From positions 118,815 to 182,814 of the forward strand of contig NZ_QUCM01000002.1 of assembly GCF_003473545.1 (NCBI RefSeq): a stretch of DNA of 64,000 nucleotides, given 5' to 3'. A program made the translations under genes and the position numbers. Shown here piece by piece: positions 1 through 9,075 of the stretch. The stretch's first letter is position 1. Every line of letters starts with the position of its first letter. The stretch comes from Clostridium sp. AM22-11AC (GTDB lineage: Bacteria; Bacillota; Clostridia; Lachnospirales; Lachnospiraceae). The notes beneath the pieces are model-generated. The model had not been told where the DNA came from and did no database searches. It saw only the letters and a program-made list of their open reading frames with translations.

Positions 1-88
1 TAACCATGAGGTCTTAGGTGGATTAGGCTATAGTGATGAAGAGATCGACCAGATGATGAAAGAATTCAAGGAAGAAATGAAAAAATAA
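1..88 (+). CDS. C-terminal end of a probable class III (CaiB/BaiF) CoA-transferase, partial
   Basis: Only the last 28 codons are inside the window, in the frame that ends at TAA 86-88. The visible tail contains HEVLGGLGYSDEEI followed by an acidic and lysine-rich helix. This matches the usual ending of CaiB/BaiF CoA-transferases, where a conserved EVL..LGYS..EI segment closes the protein. The next gene begins 28 bases on, after a good ribosome binding site, so it is probably the upstream member of the acyl-CoA operon. In that setting it would move CoA onto the operon's carboxylic acid substrate. The identification rests on a short tail and is tentative. Confidence 0.5.
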   Translation, partial: NHEVLGGLGYSDEEIDQMMKEFKEEMKK

Positions 89-116
89 TACTTAACAGAA
101 GAAAAGAGGAGCAGGA

Positions 117-914
117 ATGGAAGTACCGGAATTAAAGTATGTGGATTTTGAGTTAAAAGATGGGATCGGAATGATCACCATGAACAACCCTGAAAAACTG
201 AACGCTCTTACAATGGAAGGGGCACAGTCTCTTACAAAGATATTAAACGCATGCAGTGATTCACCGGAGGTCCGTGTTATTGTGATCCGCGGCGCACAGG
301 GGAATTTCTGTGGCGGCGGTGATGTAAAGGGCATGAAATATAAAGTTGACAATAACTGCTGCGAAACAAGACCTGGTTTAAGATGCAACAATGATGTGAT
401 CCTTTCTATCGTAAATAACGCAAAGCCGGTAATAGCATGGCTGGAAGGTGCAGTAGCAGGCGGCGGCTTAAGCATTGCTCTTGCATGTGATTTTTCCTAT
501 GCACAGCTGGCATCCAAGTTTGTATTTGCATTTGTGAACATTGGCTTTATTCCGGATATGGGTTCCTCTCTTATGCTTACAAAAAACCTGGGAGCAGCAA
601 AGGCAAAAGAACTGCTGATGTTAGGCCACCGGTTTACAGGAGAACAGGCGGCAGACTGGGGCATTATCACAGCCGCCGCTGCTCCTGAAGATCTGGAAGA
701 AATGGTCATGAAGACCGCGAAAAAGCTGGCAAAAGGCCCGGCACTTGCTTATGAACGCATGAAACGTCTTGTAAACAGACAGTTATATCAGGGACTGGAA
801 GATGCTATGGAAAATGAAGGTGAATACCAGTATCAGCTGTGCAAGTCAGAAGATCATGCAGAAGCAATACATGCCTTTTTTGAAAAGAGAAAACCGGATT
901 TTAAAGGAAGATAA
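117..914 (+). CDS. Crotonase-family enoyl-CoA isomerase/hydratase-like protein
   Basis: This 265-residue protein has the crotonase fold signature. The first oxyanion-hole segment FCGGGD is at residues 64-69, and the second GAVAGGG at 111-117 is followed by ALACDF. The two glutamates that classical enoyl-CoA hydratases use for water addition align with Ser119 and Phe139 here, so simple hydratase activity is doubtful. Asp147 lies in GFIPDMG, the position of the catalytic aspartate in PaaG-type isomerases, which suggests double-bond isomerisation of an acyl-CoA. The ATG at 117 follows a purine-rich site (GAGGAGCAGG). It is flanked by a CoA-transferase end and an acyl-CoA dehydrogenase, so it acts in the same cytoplasmic acyl-CoA pathway. 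Family is certain; reaction is inferred. Confidence 0.85.
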   Translation: MEVPELKYVDFELKDGIGMITMNNPEKLNALTMEGAQSLTKILNACSDSPEVRVIVIRGAQGNFCGGGDVKGMKYKVDNNCCETRPGLRCNNDVILSIVNNAKPVIAWLEGAVAGGGLSIALACDFSYAQLASKFVFAFVNIGFIPDMGSSLMLTKNLGAAKAKELLMLGHRFTGEQAADWGIITAAAAPEDLEEMVMKTAKKLAKGPALAYERMKRLVNRQLYQGLEDAMENEGEYQYQLCKSEDHAEAIHAFFEKRKPDFKGR

Positions 915-946
915 CTTCATCTCTTATAGATAATGGAGGAAAATAT

Positions 947-2089
947 ATGGAATGGCAATTAATGACTGCAGAGCAGAAAGATATTACAGGGCTTGTTCGT
1001 AAATTCCTTGAAAATGAACTGGCACCACTGGTACAGGAGTGTGATGGAGTTTCCAGATTCCCAATGGAAGTATTTAAAAAAATGGGAGAGATCGGACTTT
1101 GGGGAATGGATATCCCGGCAGAGTACGGTGGTCCGGGATTTGATCTGCAGACTTTATCTCTTCTTCGTGAAGAGTTTGGCCGTGTAGACTGTGGTTTTGC
1201 AGTAAGCTTCGGTGCAGCCACTGTTGGATTTAAGCAGGTGCTTGCAGGCGGAAGCGAAGAGCAGAAGCGGGCTATGGCAGAAAGACTGTTAAATGGTGAG
1301 ATCTCCGCTATGTGTATCACAGAACCTCAGTCTGGTTCTGATGTAGCAGGAACCAAGACCAAGGCAGTCCGTGTAGGAGATGAGTACATTATCAATGGTA
1401 CCAAAACCTTTATTACAAACGGCGGGCTGGCAAATGTATATGTAGTAGTAGCTTCTACTAACCCGGAACTGGGACACAAAGGTTTAAGCTGCTTTATCGT
1501 TGAACGTAATACACCAGGCGTCAGCGTTGGAAAAGAAGAAAACAAGATGGGTATCCGTCTTTCTAATACAACAGATGTTATTTTCCAGGATGTACATGTT
1601 CCAGCTGAAAATATCATCGGAAAAGAAGGGGATGGCTTTAAGATCGTTATGAAGGCTCTGGAGAAATCCCGTCCTATCTGCGTAGCTCCACTGATCGGTA
1701 CTGCACAGAAGGCACTGGAGATCGCAGCTCAGTACACCAGAGAAAGATGCCCATATGGCAAACCGATTGGAAAGCTGCAGGGCATTCAGTTTAAGATCGC
1801 TGATATGGAGATCAAGCTTCAGACAGCCAGAGCTATGATGATGTATGCAGCAAAGGTAGTAGATGAAGGAAAGCCTATTTCCTGCCTGGGCTCTATCAGT
1901 AAGACCTATGTTTCAGAGGCTGTGAATGAGATCGTAGATGAAGCACTTCAGATCTTAGGCGGTTATGGATATTCTAAGGATTACCCAATTGAAAAAATGC
2001 TCCGTGATGTAAGAGTATATCGTATTTTTGAGGGAACCAATGAGGTACAGCGTCAGATCATTGGCAAGACCATTATTGGAAAATGCTGA
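947..2089 (+). CDS. Acyl-CoA dehydrogenase (FAD-dependent)
   Basis: At 380 residues this is the standard length of a short- or medium-chain acyl-CoA dehydrogenase. The N-terminal helical domain is followed by CITEPQSGSD (about residues 124-133) and the flavin-contacting ITNGG segment. The C-terminal helical domain contains QILGGYGYSKDYPIEKMLRDVR and the catalytic-base motif RIFEGTNEVQR, with the expected base at Glu362. It would oxidise an acyl-CoA to the 2-enoyl-CoA, or in an anaerobe run in reverse, with FAD passing electrons to the EtfAB pair encoded directly downstream. The ATG at 947 follows a GGAGG site. The acyl substrate cannot be read from the sequence. Confidence 0.93.
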   Translation: MEWQLMTAEQKDITGLVRKFLENELAPLVQECDGVSRFPMEVFKKMGEIGLWGMDIPAEYGGPGFDLQTLSLLREEFGRVDCGFAVSFGAATVGFKQVLAGGSEEQKRAMAERLLNGEISAMCITEPQSGSDVAGTKTKAVRVGDEYIINGTKTFITNGGLANVYVVVASTNPELGHKGLSCFIVERNTPGVSVGKEENKMGIRLSNTTDVIFQDVHVPAENIIGKEGDGFKIVMKALEKSRPICVAPLIGTAQKALEIAAQYTRERCPYGKPIGKLQGIQFKIADMEIKLQTARAMMMYAAKVVDEGKPISCLGSISKTYVSEAVNEIVDEALQILGGYGYSKDYPIEKMLRDVRVYRIFEGTNEVQRQIIGKTIIGKC

Positions 2090-2126
2090 TAAAAAGCTGA
2101 TAAAGAGCAAAGGAGAGGTGAACAGA

Positions 2127-2918
2127 TTGAAGATTCTTGTTTGTGTAAAACAGGTTCCGGATACAACAGAAATAAAGATCGATCCGGTGACAAATACATT
2201 GATTCGTAATGGAGTTCCAAGTATTGTAAATCCATTTGATAAAAATGCCCTGGAAGCTGCTTTGCAGTTAAAAGATAAATATGGGGCAGAGGTAACTGTC
2301 CTTTCTATGGGACCAGGCCAGGCAGCAGAAGCTTTAAGAGAATGCTACGCAATGGGTGCTGACAACATGGTACTGGTCAGTGACCGTGCTTTTGGTGGTG
2401 CTGACACACTGGCTACCAGCTATACACTGTCTGCTGCTATCCGCGCATTAGGTGAATTTGATCTGATCTTATGTGGAAAACAGGCAATTGACGGCGATAC
2501 CGCACAGGTTGGCCCGGAAATTGCAGAACATTTAGGTATCCCGCAGGTGACCTATGCTGCAGATATTGAATTAAATGACACAACTTTAACTGTAACAAAA
2601 GAGCAGGAAGACTGCTATGAAAAGATAGAGGTAAAACTTCCTGCCCTTCTTACAGCTGTAAAATCCTTAAATGAGCCCAGATATCCAAATATCCGCAGGA
2701 AAATGCAGGCAAACCGTATGGAAGTGCGTACATTAACAGCTGCGGACCTGCCTGAATTAGACCCGGCAAGACTTGGCTTAAAGGGTTCTCCTACCAAAGT
2801 TAAAAAGACTTTTGTTCCACCTGTTCATTCTACAGGAGTACGTGTAGAAGGAAAAGATGCAGGAGAGCAAGCCGGTAATTTATTAAAGCTGCTGTCTGAA
2901 GCTAAGATCACATTTTAG
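2127..2918 (+). CDS. etfB: Electron transfer flavoprotein subunit beta
   Basis: I place the start at TTG 2127, giving 263 residues beginning LKILVCVKQVPDT, the canonical EtfB N-terminus. An AGGAGAGG site at 2111-2118 sits 8 bases upstream. The longer open frame would overlap the dehydrogenase end and adds an unrelated tail; a GTG at 2118 lies inside the Shine-Dalgarno region. The protein shows the EtfB adenine-nucleotide-binding fold, with VNPFDKNALEAALQLKD and CGKQAIDGDTAQVGPEIAEHLG, and the C-terminal arm that reaches toward EtfA. With EtfA it forms a heterodimeric flavoprotein that exchanges electrons with the acyl-CoA dehydrogenase. It may be bifurcating, but no partner oxidoreductase is encoded here. 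Confidence 0.93.
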   Translation: MKILVCVKQVPDTTEIKIDPVTNTLIRNGVPSIVNPFDKNALEAALQLKDKYGAEVTVLSMGPGQAAEALRECYAMGADNMVLVSDRAFGGADTLATSYTLSAAIRALGEFDLILCGKQAIDGDTAQVGPEIAEHLGIPQVTYAADIELNDTTLTVTKEQEDCYEKIEVKLPALLTAVKSLNEPRYPNIRRKMQANRMEVRTLTAADLPELDPARLGLKGSPTKVKKTFVPPVHSTGVRVEGKDAGEQAGNLLKLLSEAKITF

Positions 2919-2932
2919 GAGGGGACAGACTT

Positions 2933-3937
2933 ATGAGTGATGCTAGAAATGTCTGGGTATTTATAGAAGTAGTCAGAGGAAAAATAAAAGGAGTCAGCCT
3001 GGAGCTTCTTGGACAGGGAAGAAAAATGGCAGATGACCTGGGAGAGAAATTAGTTGCCATTATCCCGGGAAATGAGATCGAAGATTTTGCAAAAATGGCT
3101 ATCCACTATGGTGCAGACGAAGCCATTGTAGTAGACCAGAAGGAATTAAAGGATTATTCCACAGATGGTTACACAAAGGCAATGTGTACCTTAATTAAGA
3201 AGTATAATCCGGCAGTGCTGCTTATCGGTGCTACCAATAATGGACGTGACTTAGGTCCAAGAGTATCCAGCCGTATGCAGACAGGACTTACTGCAGACTG
3301 TACAGAGCTGGGAGTAGATTCAGAGACCCGTCTTGTAAAATGGACCAGACCTGCTTTTGGTGGTAACCTGATGGCAACCATTCTCTGCCCGGATCACAGA
3401 CCACAGATCGGTACTGTACGTCCAGGCGTATTTAAAAAGCCAGAGGAAGATACAGGACGTAAGGGCGAGATCATCCATGAAACCGTGGAATTTGGACCAG
3501 ATGAGATCCGTACCCGCATTGTAGAGGTTATTACAGAGGCTGGCGGAGCAGATGTGAACCTGGAAGAAGCAGAGATCATTGTTTCAGGTGGCCGAGGCGT
3601 TGGCGGACCAGAAGGTTTTGAAGTATTAAAAGAGCTGGCAGATGAGATCGGTGCCCAGATCGGTGCTTCCAGAGCAGCTGTAGATTCCGGCTGGATCTCT
3701 TCTTTACACCAGGTTGGACAGACTGGAAAGAGCGTTGGACCAAAGATCTATATTGCATGTGGTATTTCCGGTGCCATCCAGCATGTGGCAGGCATGTCAT
3801 CTTCGGATGTGATCATTGCTATTAATAAAGATCCAGATGCACCGATCTTTAACATTGCAGATTACGGGATCGTAGGGGACTTATTTGAGATAATCCCGGA
3901 ACTTACAAAACGGATACGGAGCAGTAAGGCTGAATAA
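2933..3937 (+). CDS. etfA: Electron transfer flavoprotein subunit alpha
   Basis: The 334-residue protein starts at ATG 2933 after AGGAGGGG, 14 bases past etfB. The N-terminal domain pairs with EtfB. The C-terminal half is the FAD-binding domain, with SGGRGVGGPEGF, the SRAAVDSGW segment, the HQVGQTGKSVGPKIYIACGISGAIQH signature and DPDAPIF near the end. These are the diagnostic EtfA motifs. The protein carries electrons between the acyl-CoA dehydrogenase and another redox partner in the cytoplasm. Length and domain order are normal and nothing is missing. Confidence 0.95.
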   Translation: MSDARNVWVFIEVVRGKIKGVSLELLGQGRKMADDLGEKLVAIIPGNEIEDFAKMAIHYGADEAIVVDQKELKDYSTDGYTKAMCTLIKKYNPAVLLIGATNNGRDLGPRVSSRMQTGLTADCTELGVDSETRLVKWTRPAFGGNLMATILCPDHRPQIGTVRPGVFKKPEEDTGRKGEIIHETVEFGPDEIRTRIVEVITEAGGADVNLEEAEIIVSGGRGVGGPEGFEVLKELADEIGAQIGASRAAVDSGWISSLHQVGQTGKSVGPKIYIACGISGAIQHVAGMSSSDVIIAINKDPDAPIFNIADYGIVGDLFEIIPELTKRIRSSKAE

Positions 3938-3970
3938 GCCTTACTGCATCAGCTAAGATGGGAGAGGGAT

Positions 3971-5389
3971 ATGATAGAATTATTTATGGTGGTTGCGTAT
4001 TTTATCATTACCACAGCCGCGGGAAAGATCATGAATGGAAAAGGGGACAATTCCATACAGCATTTTTTTGTAGCAAAAAAGCATTTGGGAATAGGTCTTA
4101 CCGTAGCTTTAATGTTTGGGGAAATGGTTGCAGGAAGTTCTACAGTAGGAAATGCTGCCAGTGCCTTTAAAATGGGATTGTCTTCTGTATGGACCAACTG
4201 GGGAATGGTACTGGGAGTTTTGGTATTTGTGTTCTGTACGGCGAAATTTTATCGCAGAGCAGGTCATTTTGGAGTAATGTCTGTACCGGAGGCATTTGCC
4301 TTTCGCTTTGATAAGAGAGTGCGTCTGGTGGTGTTAGTCATCATCATGTTTGTATATGGGATCATATTTTCCCAGCAGCCCATTGCCGCGGCTGCCCTTC
4401 TCTCATCCATGTTAGGTGTAAATAAGGCTGTTTTAGCCTGGATCGTAGGTATTTTATTTGCCTATATGGCTCTTCATGGTTTAAAAGGCATTGCAGGAAT
4501 GAATGTGATCCATTCTCTTGTGATGTTTGCAGGAATGTTTGTAGTCAGCTTCCTTGCTGTAGGAAAAGCCGGAGGTCTGGCATATATGATGGCAAATACA
4601 CCGGCTCATTATTTTACCGTTACTTATCCGGATAAAATAACGGTAGCGGCCCAGGTGTTAGGAGCTGCTTTTTCCATGATCCTTTCTTCTACAGTTGTAA
4701 ACTGCTGTTTAGGAGCAGAGTCTTTGAAAACAGCAAAAAGTGGTATTGTCTGGTCTGGTATTCTGGTTATTCCATTTGCACTGATGCCGGCTCTGATCGG
4801 TATTGCGGGTTTTGTGACAATGCCTGATGCCCAGGCTGGAAATATCATCTATACCATGGCAGAAAGTGTTCACCCGGTATTCAGCGGTATTGTCAGCATG
4901 GCAGTTTTAGCAGCCATTCTTTCTACTGGCCCCGGACTTCTTTTATCATTATCTGCTACACTGACAAGAGACTTTTACATGCTGGTGCGGCCTCAGGCAA
5001 GTGAAAAAGAACAGATCCGGTTTTCTAAGGGCTCCATTGTTGTAATGGCCTTAGTAGCCACAGGTTTTGGACTTACTACTTCTTCTATCCTGACACAGAT
5101 ATTAGGAGCATTCCAGATCCGTTCCGTAGCAGGTGTGGTGCTGATCATTGCACTGGTATGGAAGCAGGTAAGCAACCGGGCTGCATTCTGGTCCATCCTG
5201 ATCGGCGGCATTTTAGCAGGTGTATGGCACTTTAGCGGAAATCCTTTTGGAATACAGCCTTTCTGGGCTGCAGTACCGGCAAGTGTTGTAATATTAACGG
5301 TATTGACTATGTTGGAAAAAGAAAAGATCTCACCAGATTATCTGGCTTATTATAACAAGATCAAAGACGTTTCCGACAGTGAGATCTAA
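3971..5389 (+). CDS. Sodium:solute symporter (SSS family)
   Basis: This 472-residue protein is almost entirely hydrophobic, with about 13 predicted membrane segments. The N-terminus begins MIELFMVVAYFIITTAAGK and is followed by the SSS-like loop HFFVAKKHLGIGLTVALMFGEMVAGSSTVGNAASAF. The order and spacing resemble the sodium:solute symporter family (PanF/PutP-like), which couples uptake of organic acids, amino acids or vitamins to sodium. It sits between etfA and an acyl-CoA ligase, so the likely cargo is the carboxylic acid that the operon activates and metabolises. The start at 3971 follows GGAGAGG. Family assignment is good; the substrate is inferred only from context. Confidence 0.8.
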   Translation: MIELFMVVAYFIITTAAGKIMNGKGDNSIQHFFVAKKHLGIGLTVALMFGEMVAGSSTVGNAASAFKMGLSSVWTNWGMVLGVLVFVFCTAKFYRRAGHFGVMSVPEAFAFRFDKRVRLVVLVIIMFVYGIIFSQQPIAAAALLSSMLGVNKAVLAWIVGILFAYMALHGLKGIAGMNVIHSLVMFAGMFVVSFLAVGKAGGLAYMMANTPAHYFTVTYPDKITVAAQVLGAAFSMILSSTVVNCCLGAESLKTAKSGIVWSGILVIPFALMPALIGIAGFVTMPDAQAGNIIYTMAESVHPVFSGIVSMAVLAAILSTGPGLLLSLSATLTRDFYMLVRPQASEKEQIRFSKGSIVVMALVATGFGLTTSSILTQILGAFQIRSVAGVVLIIALVWKQVSNRAAFWSILIGGILAGVWHFSGNPFGIQPFWAAVPASVVILTVLTMLEKEKISPDYLAYYNKIKDVSDSEI

Positions 5390-5401
5390 AGGGGGATATA
5401 C

Positions 5402-6961
5402 ATGATGAACGATAATGAGATCATCCGGGACTTTTTTATGAGCCGGTTAGAACGGGACGGCAAAAGTGAAACTTTGCTGGACTATACTACAGGCATTCGT
5501 TATTATTATCAGGATTTTGAAGTACGTTCCAGAAAACTTGCGAATTTCCTGACAGATAAGGCGAAAATAAAAAAAGGGGATAGAGTGGCGATCTGCGCCG
5601 GAAACTGTGTGCAGCATATTGATATGTTCTATGCCATTGTCCGCATTGGATATATTATGACTTCTTATAATGTAAAGCTGACAGAGAGAGAACTTTCAGA
5701 GCTGATCTTAAAAGAAAAGCCGTCTGTATTGCTTTATGAGGAAGAGTTTAAAGAAAAAGCAGCTGCTTTGAAAAAACGTTTCTCAGAGTTAGCATTTATT
5801 TCCATAGGAGACAAAAAGCAGGAAGGAGATCTGGCCTGTTATCAGGAGGTCTTAGAGTATTCTGATGAAGATCGCCCTCTTCCTGAGCATCAGTTTGAAG
5901 ACATAGCAATGCTTGTACATACAGGCGGAACCACAGGTATCCCTAAAGCAGCGATGATCTCCTATCGGGCTCTTTATTACAATGTGATCAATCAGGTGAC
6001 AGCTTATGGCGTTAACAACAGAGATGTAGTTTATGTATGTCTGCCTTTATTCCACGCAGCAGCCTGGAACAGCCTTCTGATGCCATTATTATATGTAGGT
6101 GCCAGAATGGTCATGACCAGAAAATTTGACAAAAAGGATGTATTCCAGATCATGAAGCAGGAACATCTTACATTCCTGTTAGGAGTTCCTACTATCTTCC
6201 AGTATATGATGGAAGATCCGGCATTTGAAACAGCTGATTTTTCTGAGATCGGACGTATCCGCTGTGGCGCAGCGCCTGCTTCTTTGGAGATTATGAGAGC
6301 TTACTGGAAAAAGGGTGTTCGATTTTGTAATGGATATGGAATGACAGAAGTAGGACCTGGCATTCTTGCAATGCCTATTAATTCCATGAGCGTAAAGGAT
6401 ATTGAGGAAAAACGCCTTTCTGTAGGCAAACCAATGGTTTATGTGAAGCTTCGCATTGTAAATGAAAAAGGCGAAGATGTTCCAAAGGGTGAAAAAGGAG
6501 AACTGTTTATCCGCTCTGCAGCCATGTTTTCCGGCTACTGGGGCGACCCGGAGGAGACAGAACTAGCATTACAGAATGGCTGGATGCATTCCGGTGATAT
6601 TGCCCAGCAGGATGAAGAAGGATATTATTACATTGTAGGCCGTAAAAAGAACATGTTTATCAGCCATGGCGAAAATATTTATCCGGTAGAGATTGAAAAT
6701 ATCATGAAGGAGTGTCCTGGTATTCACGAAGTCTGTGTGATCGGTGTACCGGATAAGCGAAAAGGTGAAGTAGGAAAAGCCATTGTAGTCTTAAGAGAAG
6801 GCTCTAAGGCTACAGCAGAAGATATAAAAGAATACTGTAGTAAAAATCTGGCAAAGATCAAACAGCCTAAGTATGTGGAGATCGTAGAAGAAATTCCACG
6901 TAACAGTGTGGGAAAGGTTCTTATGAGTAAGGTCCATGAATTATATGGAAATGTAGATTAA
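5402..6961 (+). CDS. AMP-forming acyl-CoA synthetase (ANL superfamily)
   Basis: The 519-residue protein has the full set of adenylate-forming motifs. The phosphate-binding loop HTGGTTGIPKAA is at about residues 175-186, GYGMTEVGPG lies mid-protein, and WMHSGDIAQQDEEGYYYIVGRKKNM includes the hinge. The invariant C-terminal lysine is Lys505 in PRNSVGKVL. It would activate a carboxylic acid with ATP and CoA to the acyl-CoA used by the other operon enzymes. It starts 12 bases after the transporter stop; ATG 5402 is followed by a second ATG at 5405 and either could be used. It is the last gene before a strong terminator at 6995. Chain length or aromatic preference cannot be read. Confidence 0.9.
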   Translation: MMNDNEIIRDFFMSRLERDGKSETLLDYTTGIRYYYQDFEVRSRKLANFLTDKAKIKKGDRVAICAGNCVQHIDMFYAIVRIGYIMTSYNVKLTERELSELILKEKPSVLLYEEEFKEKAAALKKRFSELAFISIGDKKQEGDLACYQEVLEYSDEDRPLPEHQFEDIAMLVHTGGTTGIPKAAMISYRALYYNVINQVTAYGVNNRDVVYVCLPLFHAAAWNSLLMPLLYVGARMVMTRKFDKKDVFQIMKQEHLTFLLGVPTIFQYMMEDPAFETADFSEIGRIRCGAAPASLEIMRAYWKKGVRFCNGYGMTEVGPGILAMPINSMSVKDIEEKRLSVGKPMVYVKLRIVNEKGEDVPKGEKGELFIRSAAMFSGYWGDPEETELALQNGWMHSGDIAQQDEEGYYYIVGRKKNMFISHGENIYPVEIENIMKECPGIHEVCVIGVPDKRKGEVGKAIVVLREGSKATAEDIKEYCSKNLAKIKQPKYVEIVEEIPRNSVGKVLMSKVHELYGNVD

Positions 6962-6994
6962 TGTCGGATATGTGAAAAAAGCAGAAAATCTTAG

Positions 6995-7030
6995 CACCGG
7001 ATGTGGATAAAAAACATCCGGTGTTTTGTT
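6995..7030 (+). terminator. Intrinsic terminator of the acyl-CoA operon
   Basis: A perfect 9-bp inverted repeat (CACCGGATG at 6995-7003 and CATCCGGTG at 7015-7023) encloses an A-rich loop and is followed by TTTTGTTGT. It lies 34 bases after the ligase stop. Confidence 0.9.
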
Positions 7031-7057
7031 GTGCCCTTTTTTCCTTTGTGTTATACT
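7029..7057 (+). promoter_or_regulatory. Sigma-A-type promoter of the ABC-F gene
   Basis: TTGTGC at 7029-7034 and TATACT at 7052-7057 are separated by 17 bases, and a TG one base before the -10 makes it an extended -10 site. Initiation near 7064 would leave the ATG at 7070 almost at the transcript end, which supports a start further downstream. Confidence 0.65.
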
Positions 7058-7093
7058 TTTCTAAGATGTATGAATAAGAGGAAAATGAACAAT

Positions 7094-8971
7094 ATGAATT
7101 TACTTACCATCGAACATTTAACAAAATCCTATACAGAACGCCTGCTGTTCAACGACACTGCTTTTTCTATCAACGAAGGAGAAAAAGTGGGTCTCATCGG
7201 TATCAACGGCACAGGAAAATCTACCTTGTTACGGATCGCTGCAGGTCTGGAGGAGCCGGATGGCGGTACGGTTGTAAAAGGCCGCAGCCTGTATATCCGC
7301 TATCTGCCCCAGATCCCGGAATTTACCCCTGGAGATACCATTCTTGACAGCATTGTAAGGGACAATAAAAACGAGCCTCATTTCAGCTCTGTGGAAGAGT
7401 TAAAGGCTTCTGCCAAGACCATGTTAAACCGTCTGGAGATCGAAGATTTTGACGCGAAAGTGGAGACTCTTTCCGGCGGACAGAGAAAACGTGTGGCTCT
7501 TGCAAGCGTTCTTTTAAGTACAGCAGATCTGCTGATCCTGGACGAGCCTACCAACCACCTGGACAGCCAGATGGCTGACTGGCTGGAAGGTTATTTAAAG
7601 GCATTTAAGGGCGCTCTTTTAATGATCACCCATGACCGTTATTTCCTGGACAGCGTTACCAACCGTATTGTAGAGCTGGACAAGGGAAAACTGTACAGTT
7701 ATCAGGGCGGTTATGAGAAATATCTGGAATTAAAGGCAGAGCGTTTAAGCATGGCAGAGGCAGCAGAGCGCAAGCGCCAGTCCATCTTGCGCACAGAGAT
7801 CGCCTGGATGCAGCGTGGTGCCAGAGCCCGTTCTACCAAGCAGAAAGCCCATATCCAGAGGTATGAGCAGCTTCGTGACCAGGAAGGTCCGGAGTATGAC
7901 AGAAATGTACAGTTGGAGTCCATTGGCAGCCGTCTGGGACGTACTACCGTAGAGCTGAAGGACATCTGCAAATCATATGGTGATAAGGTGCTGATGAAAG
8001 ATTTCACCTATATCTTCCTGAAAAATGACCGTGTAGGTATTATCGGCCAGAACGGAAGCGGAAAGTCTACGTTGATGAAGATCATTGCCGGCTGGGTACA
8101 GCCGGACTCCGGTACAGTAGAGATCGGCCAGACTGTAAAGCTGGGTTATTTCTCCCAGGAAAATGAGGCTATGGACGAAAGCCTGAAGGTGATCGACTAT
8201 ATCCGCAATGCAGCAGAGTACGTAAAGACAAAAGACGGCAGCATCAGCGCCAGCCAGATGTTAGAGCGTTTCCTGTTCCCTTCCAGTATGCAGTATACAA
8301 CCATTGGAAAGCTGTCCGGAGGTGAAAAACGCCGTCTGTACCTTCTGCGTATCCTTATGGAAGCGCCAAATGTACTGATCCTGGACGAGCCGACCAATGA
8401 CCTGGACATCCAGACGCTGATCTTACTGGAAGATTATCTGGATACATTCCCTGGTATTGTGATCACTGTATCCCATGACCGTTATTTCCTGGACCGTGTG
8501 GTAAACCGCATTTTCGCTTTTGAGGGAAATGGTGTGGTGCAGCAGTATGAGGGTGGTTTTACCGATTATCAGCGTGCATGGAATGAGCGTCATCCACAGA
8601 TCAGTGGAAATGGGGCTGGAGCCGGAAATGCAGGTTCTGGAAAGGCATCCGATAAAGATACTGACGAAGAAAACGCTGCAAATGCAAAGGCAGTGAACAA
8701 AAATAACTGGAAAGAGACTTCCGGTGCCCAGAAAAAGCTGCGTTTAAGCTACAAAGAGCAGAGAGAATGGGAGACCATTGAAGGGGATATTGCAGGTCTG
8801 GAAGAGGCCATTGCAGCCCTGGAAACAGAGATCGAGAAATCTGCCAGCAATTATACCCGTCTCAATGAACTGATGAAAGAAAAGACAGAAAAAGAGGCAC
8901 AGTTAGAAGAGAAGATGGACCGGTGGATGTATCTCACTGACCTGGTAGAGCAGATCGAGAGCCAGAAGTAG
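7094..8971 (+). CDS. ABC-F family ATPase (Uup/YfmR-like)
   Basis: I choose ATG 7094, which gives 625 residues starting MNLLTIEHLTKSYTER, the usual ABC-F beginning; in-frame ATGs at 7085 and 7070 are alternatives. There are two ABC domains and no membrane segments. The first has Walker A GINGTGKST (about residues 40-48) and signature LSGGQRKR; the second has GQNGSGKST and LSGGEKRR. The basic inter-domain linker includes QRGARARSTKQKAHIQRYEQL. A flexible Gly/Ala/Asn-rich linker leads to a C-terminal coiled coil of about 80 residues, as in Uup and YfmR. Such proteins act on the ribosome, rescuing stalled translation or protecting it from antibiotics. It stands alone under its own promoter. A resistance role is not shown. 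Confidence 0.88.
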   Translation: MNLLTIEHLTKSYTERLLFNDTAFSINEGEKVGLIGINGTGKSTLLRIAAGLEEPDGGTVVKGRSLYIRYLPQIPEFTPGDTILDSIVRDNKNEPHFSSVEELKASAKTMLNRLEIEDFDAKVETLSGGQRKRVALASVLLSTADLLILDEPTNHLDSQMADWLEGYLKAFKGALLMITHDRYFLDSVTNRIVELDKGKLYSYQGGYEKYLELKAERLSMAEAAERKRQSILRTEIAWMQRGARARSTKQKAHIQRYEQLRDQEGPEYDRNVQLESIGSRLGRTTVELKDICKSYGDKVLMKDFTYIFLKNDRVGIIGQNGSGKSTLMKIIAGWVQPDSGTVEIGQTVKLGYFSQENEAMDESLKVIDYIRNAAEYVKTKDGSISASQMLERFLFPSSMQYTTIGKLSGGEKRRLYLLRILMEAPNVLILDEPTNDLDIQTLILLEDYLDTFPGIVITVSHDRYFLDRVVNRIFAFEGNGVVQQYEGGFTDYQRAWNERHPQISGNGAGAGNAGSGKASDKDTDEENAANAKAVNKNNWKETSGAQKKLRLSYKEQREWETIEGDIAGLEEAIAALETEIEKSASNYTRLNELMKEKTEKEAQLEEKMDRWMYLTDLVEQIESQK

Positions 8972-9075
8972 GGAAGATCTGGGAAACAGCTCCTTTGCAG
9001 CAATGCTGTTTAGAGGGCATGAAGATTTAGCAGTGTAATGTAATTTAATAGAAGGAAACTGAAAGGCGGCAATAT

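Noticed and set aside
2028..2126. Upstream extension of etfB
   Set aside because: It overlaps the dehydrogenase end and adds 33 non-EtfB residues; TTG 2127 has a proper ribosome site.
8977..9012. Inverted repeat AAACAGC/GCTGTTT after the ABC-F gene
   Set aside because: Only 7 pairs, a 14-base loop and no T-run, so it is not a convincing terminator.
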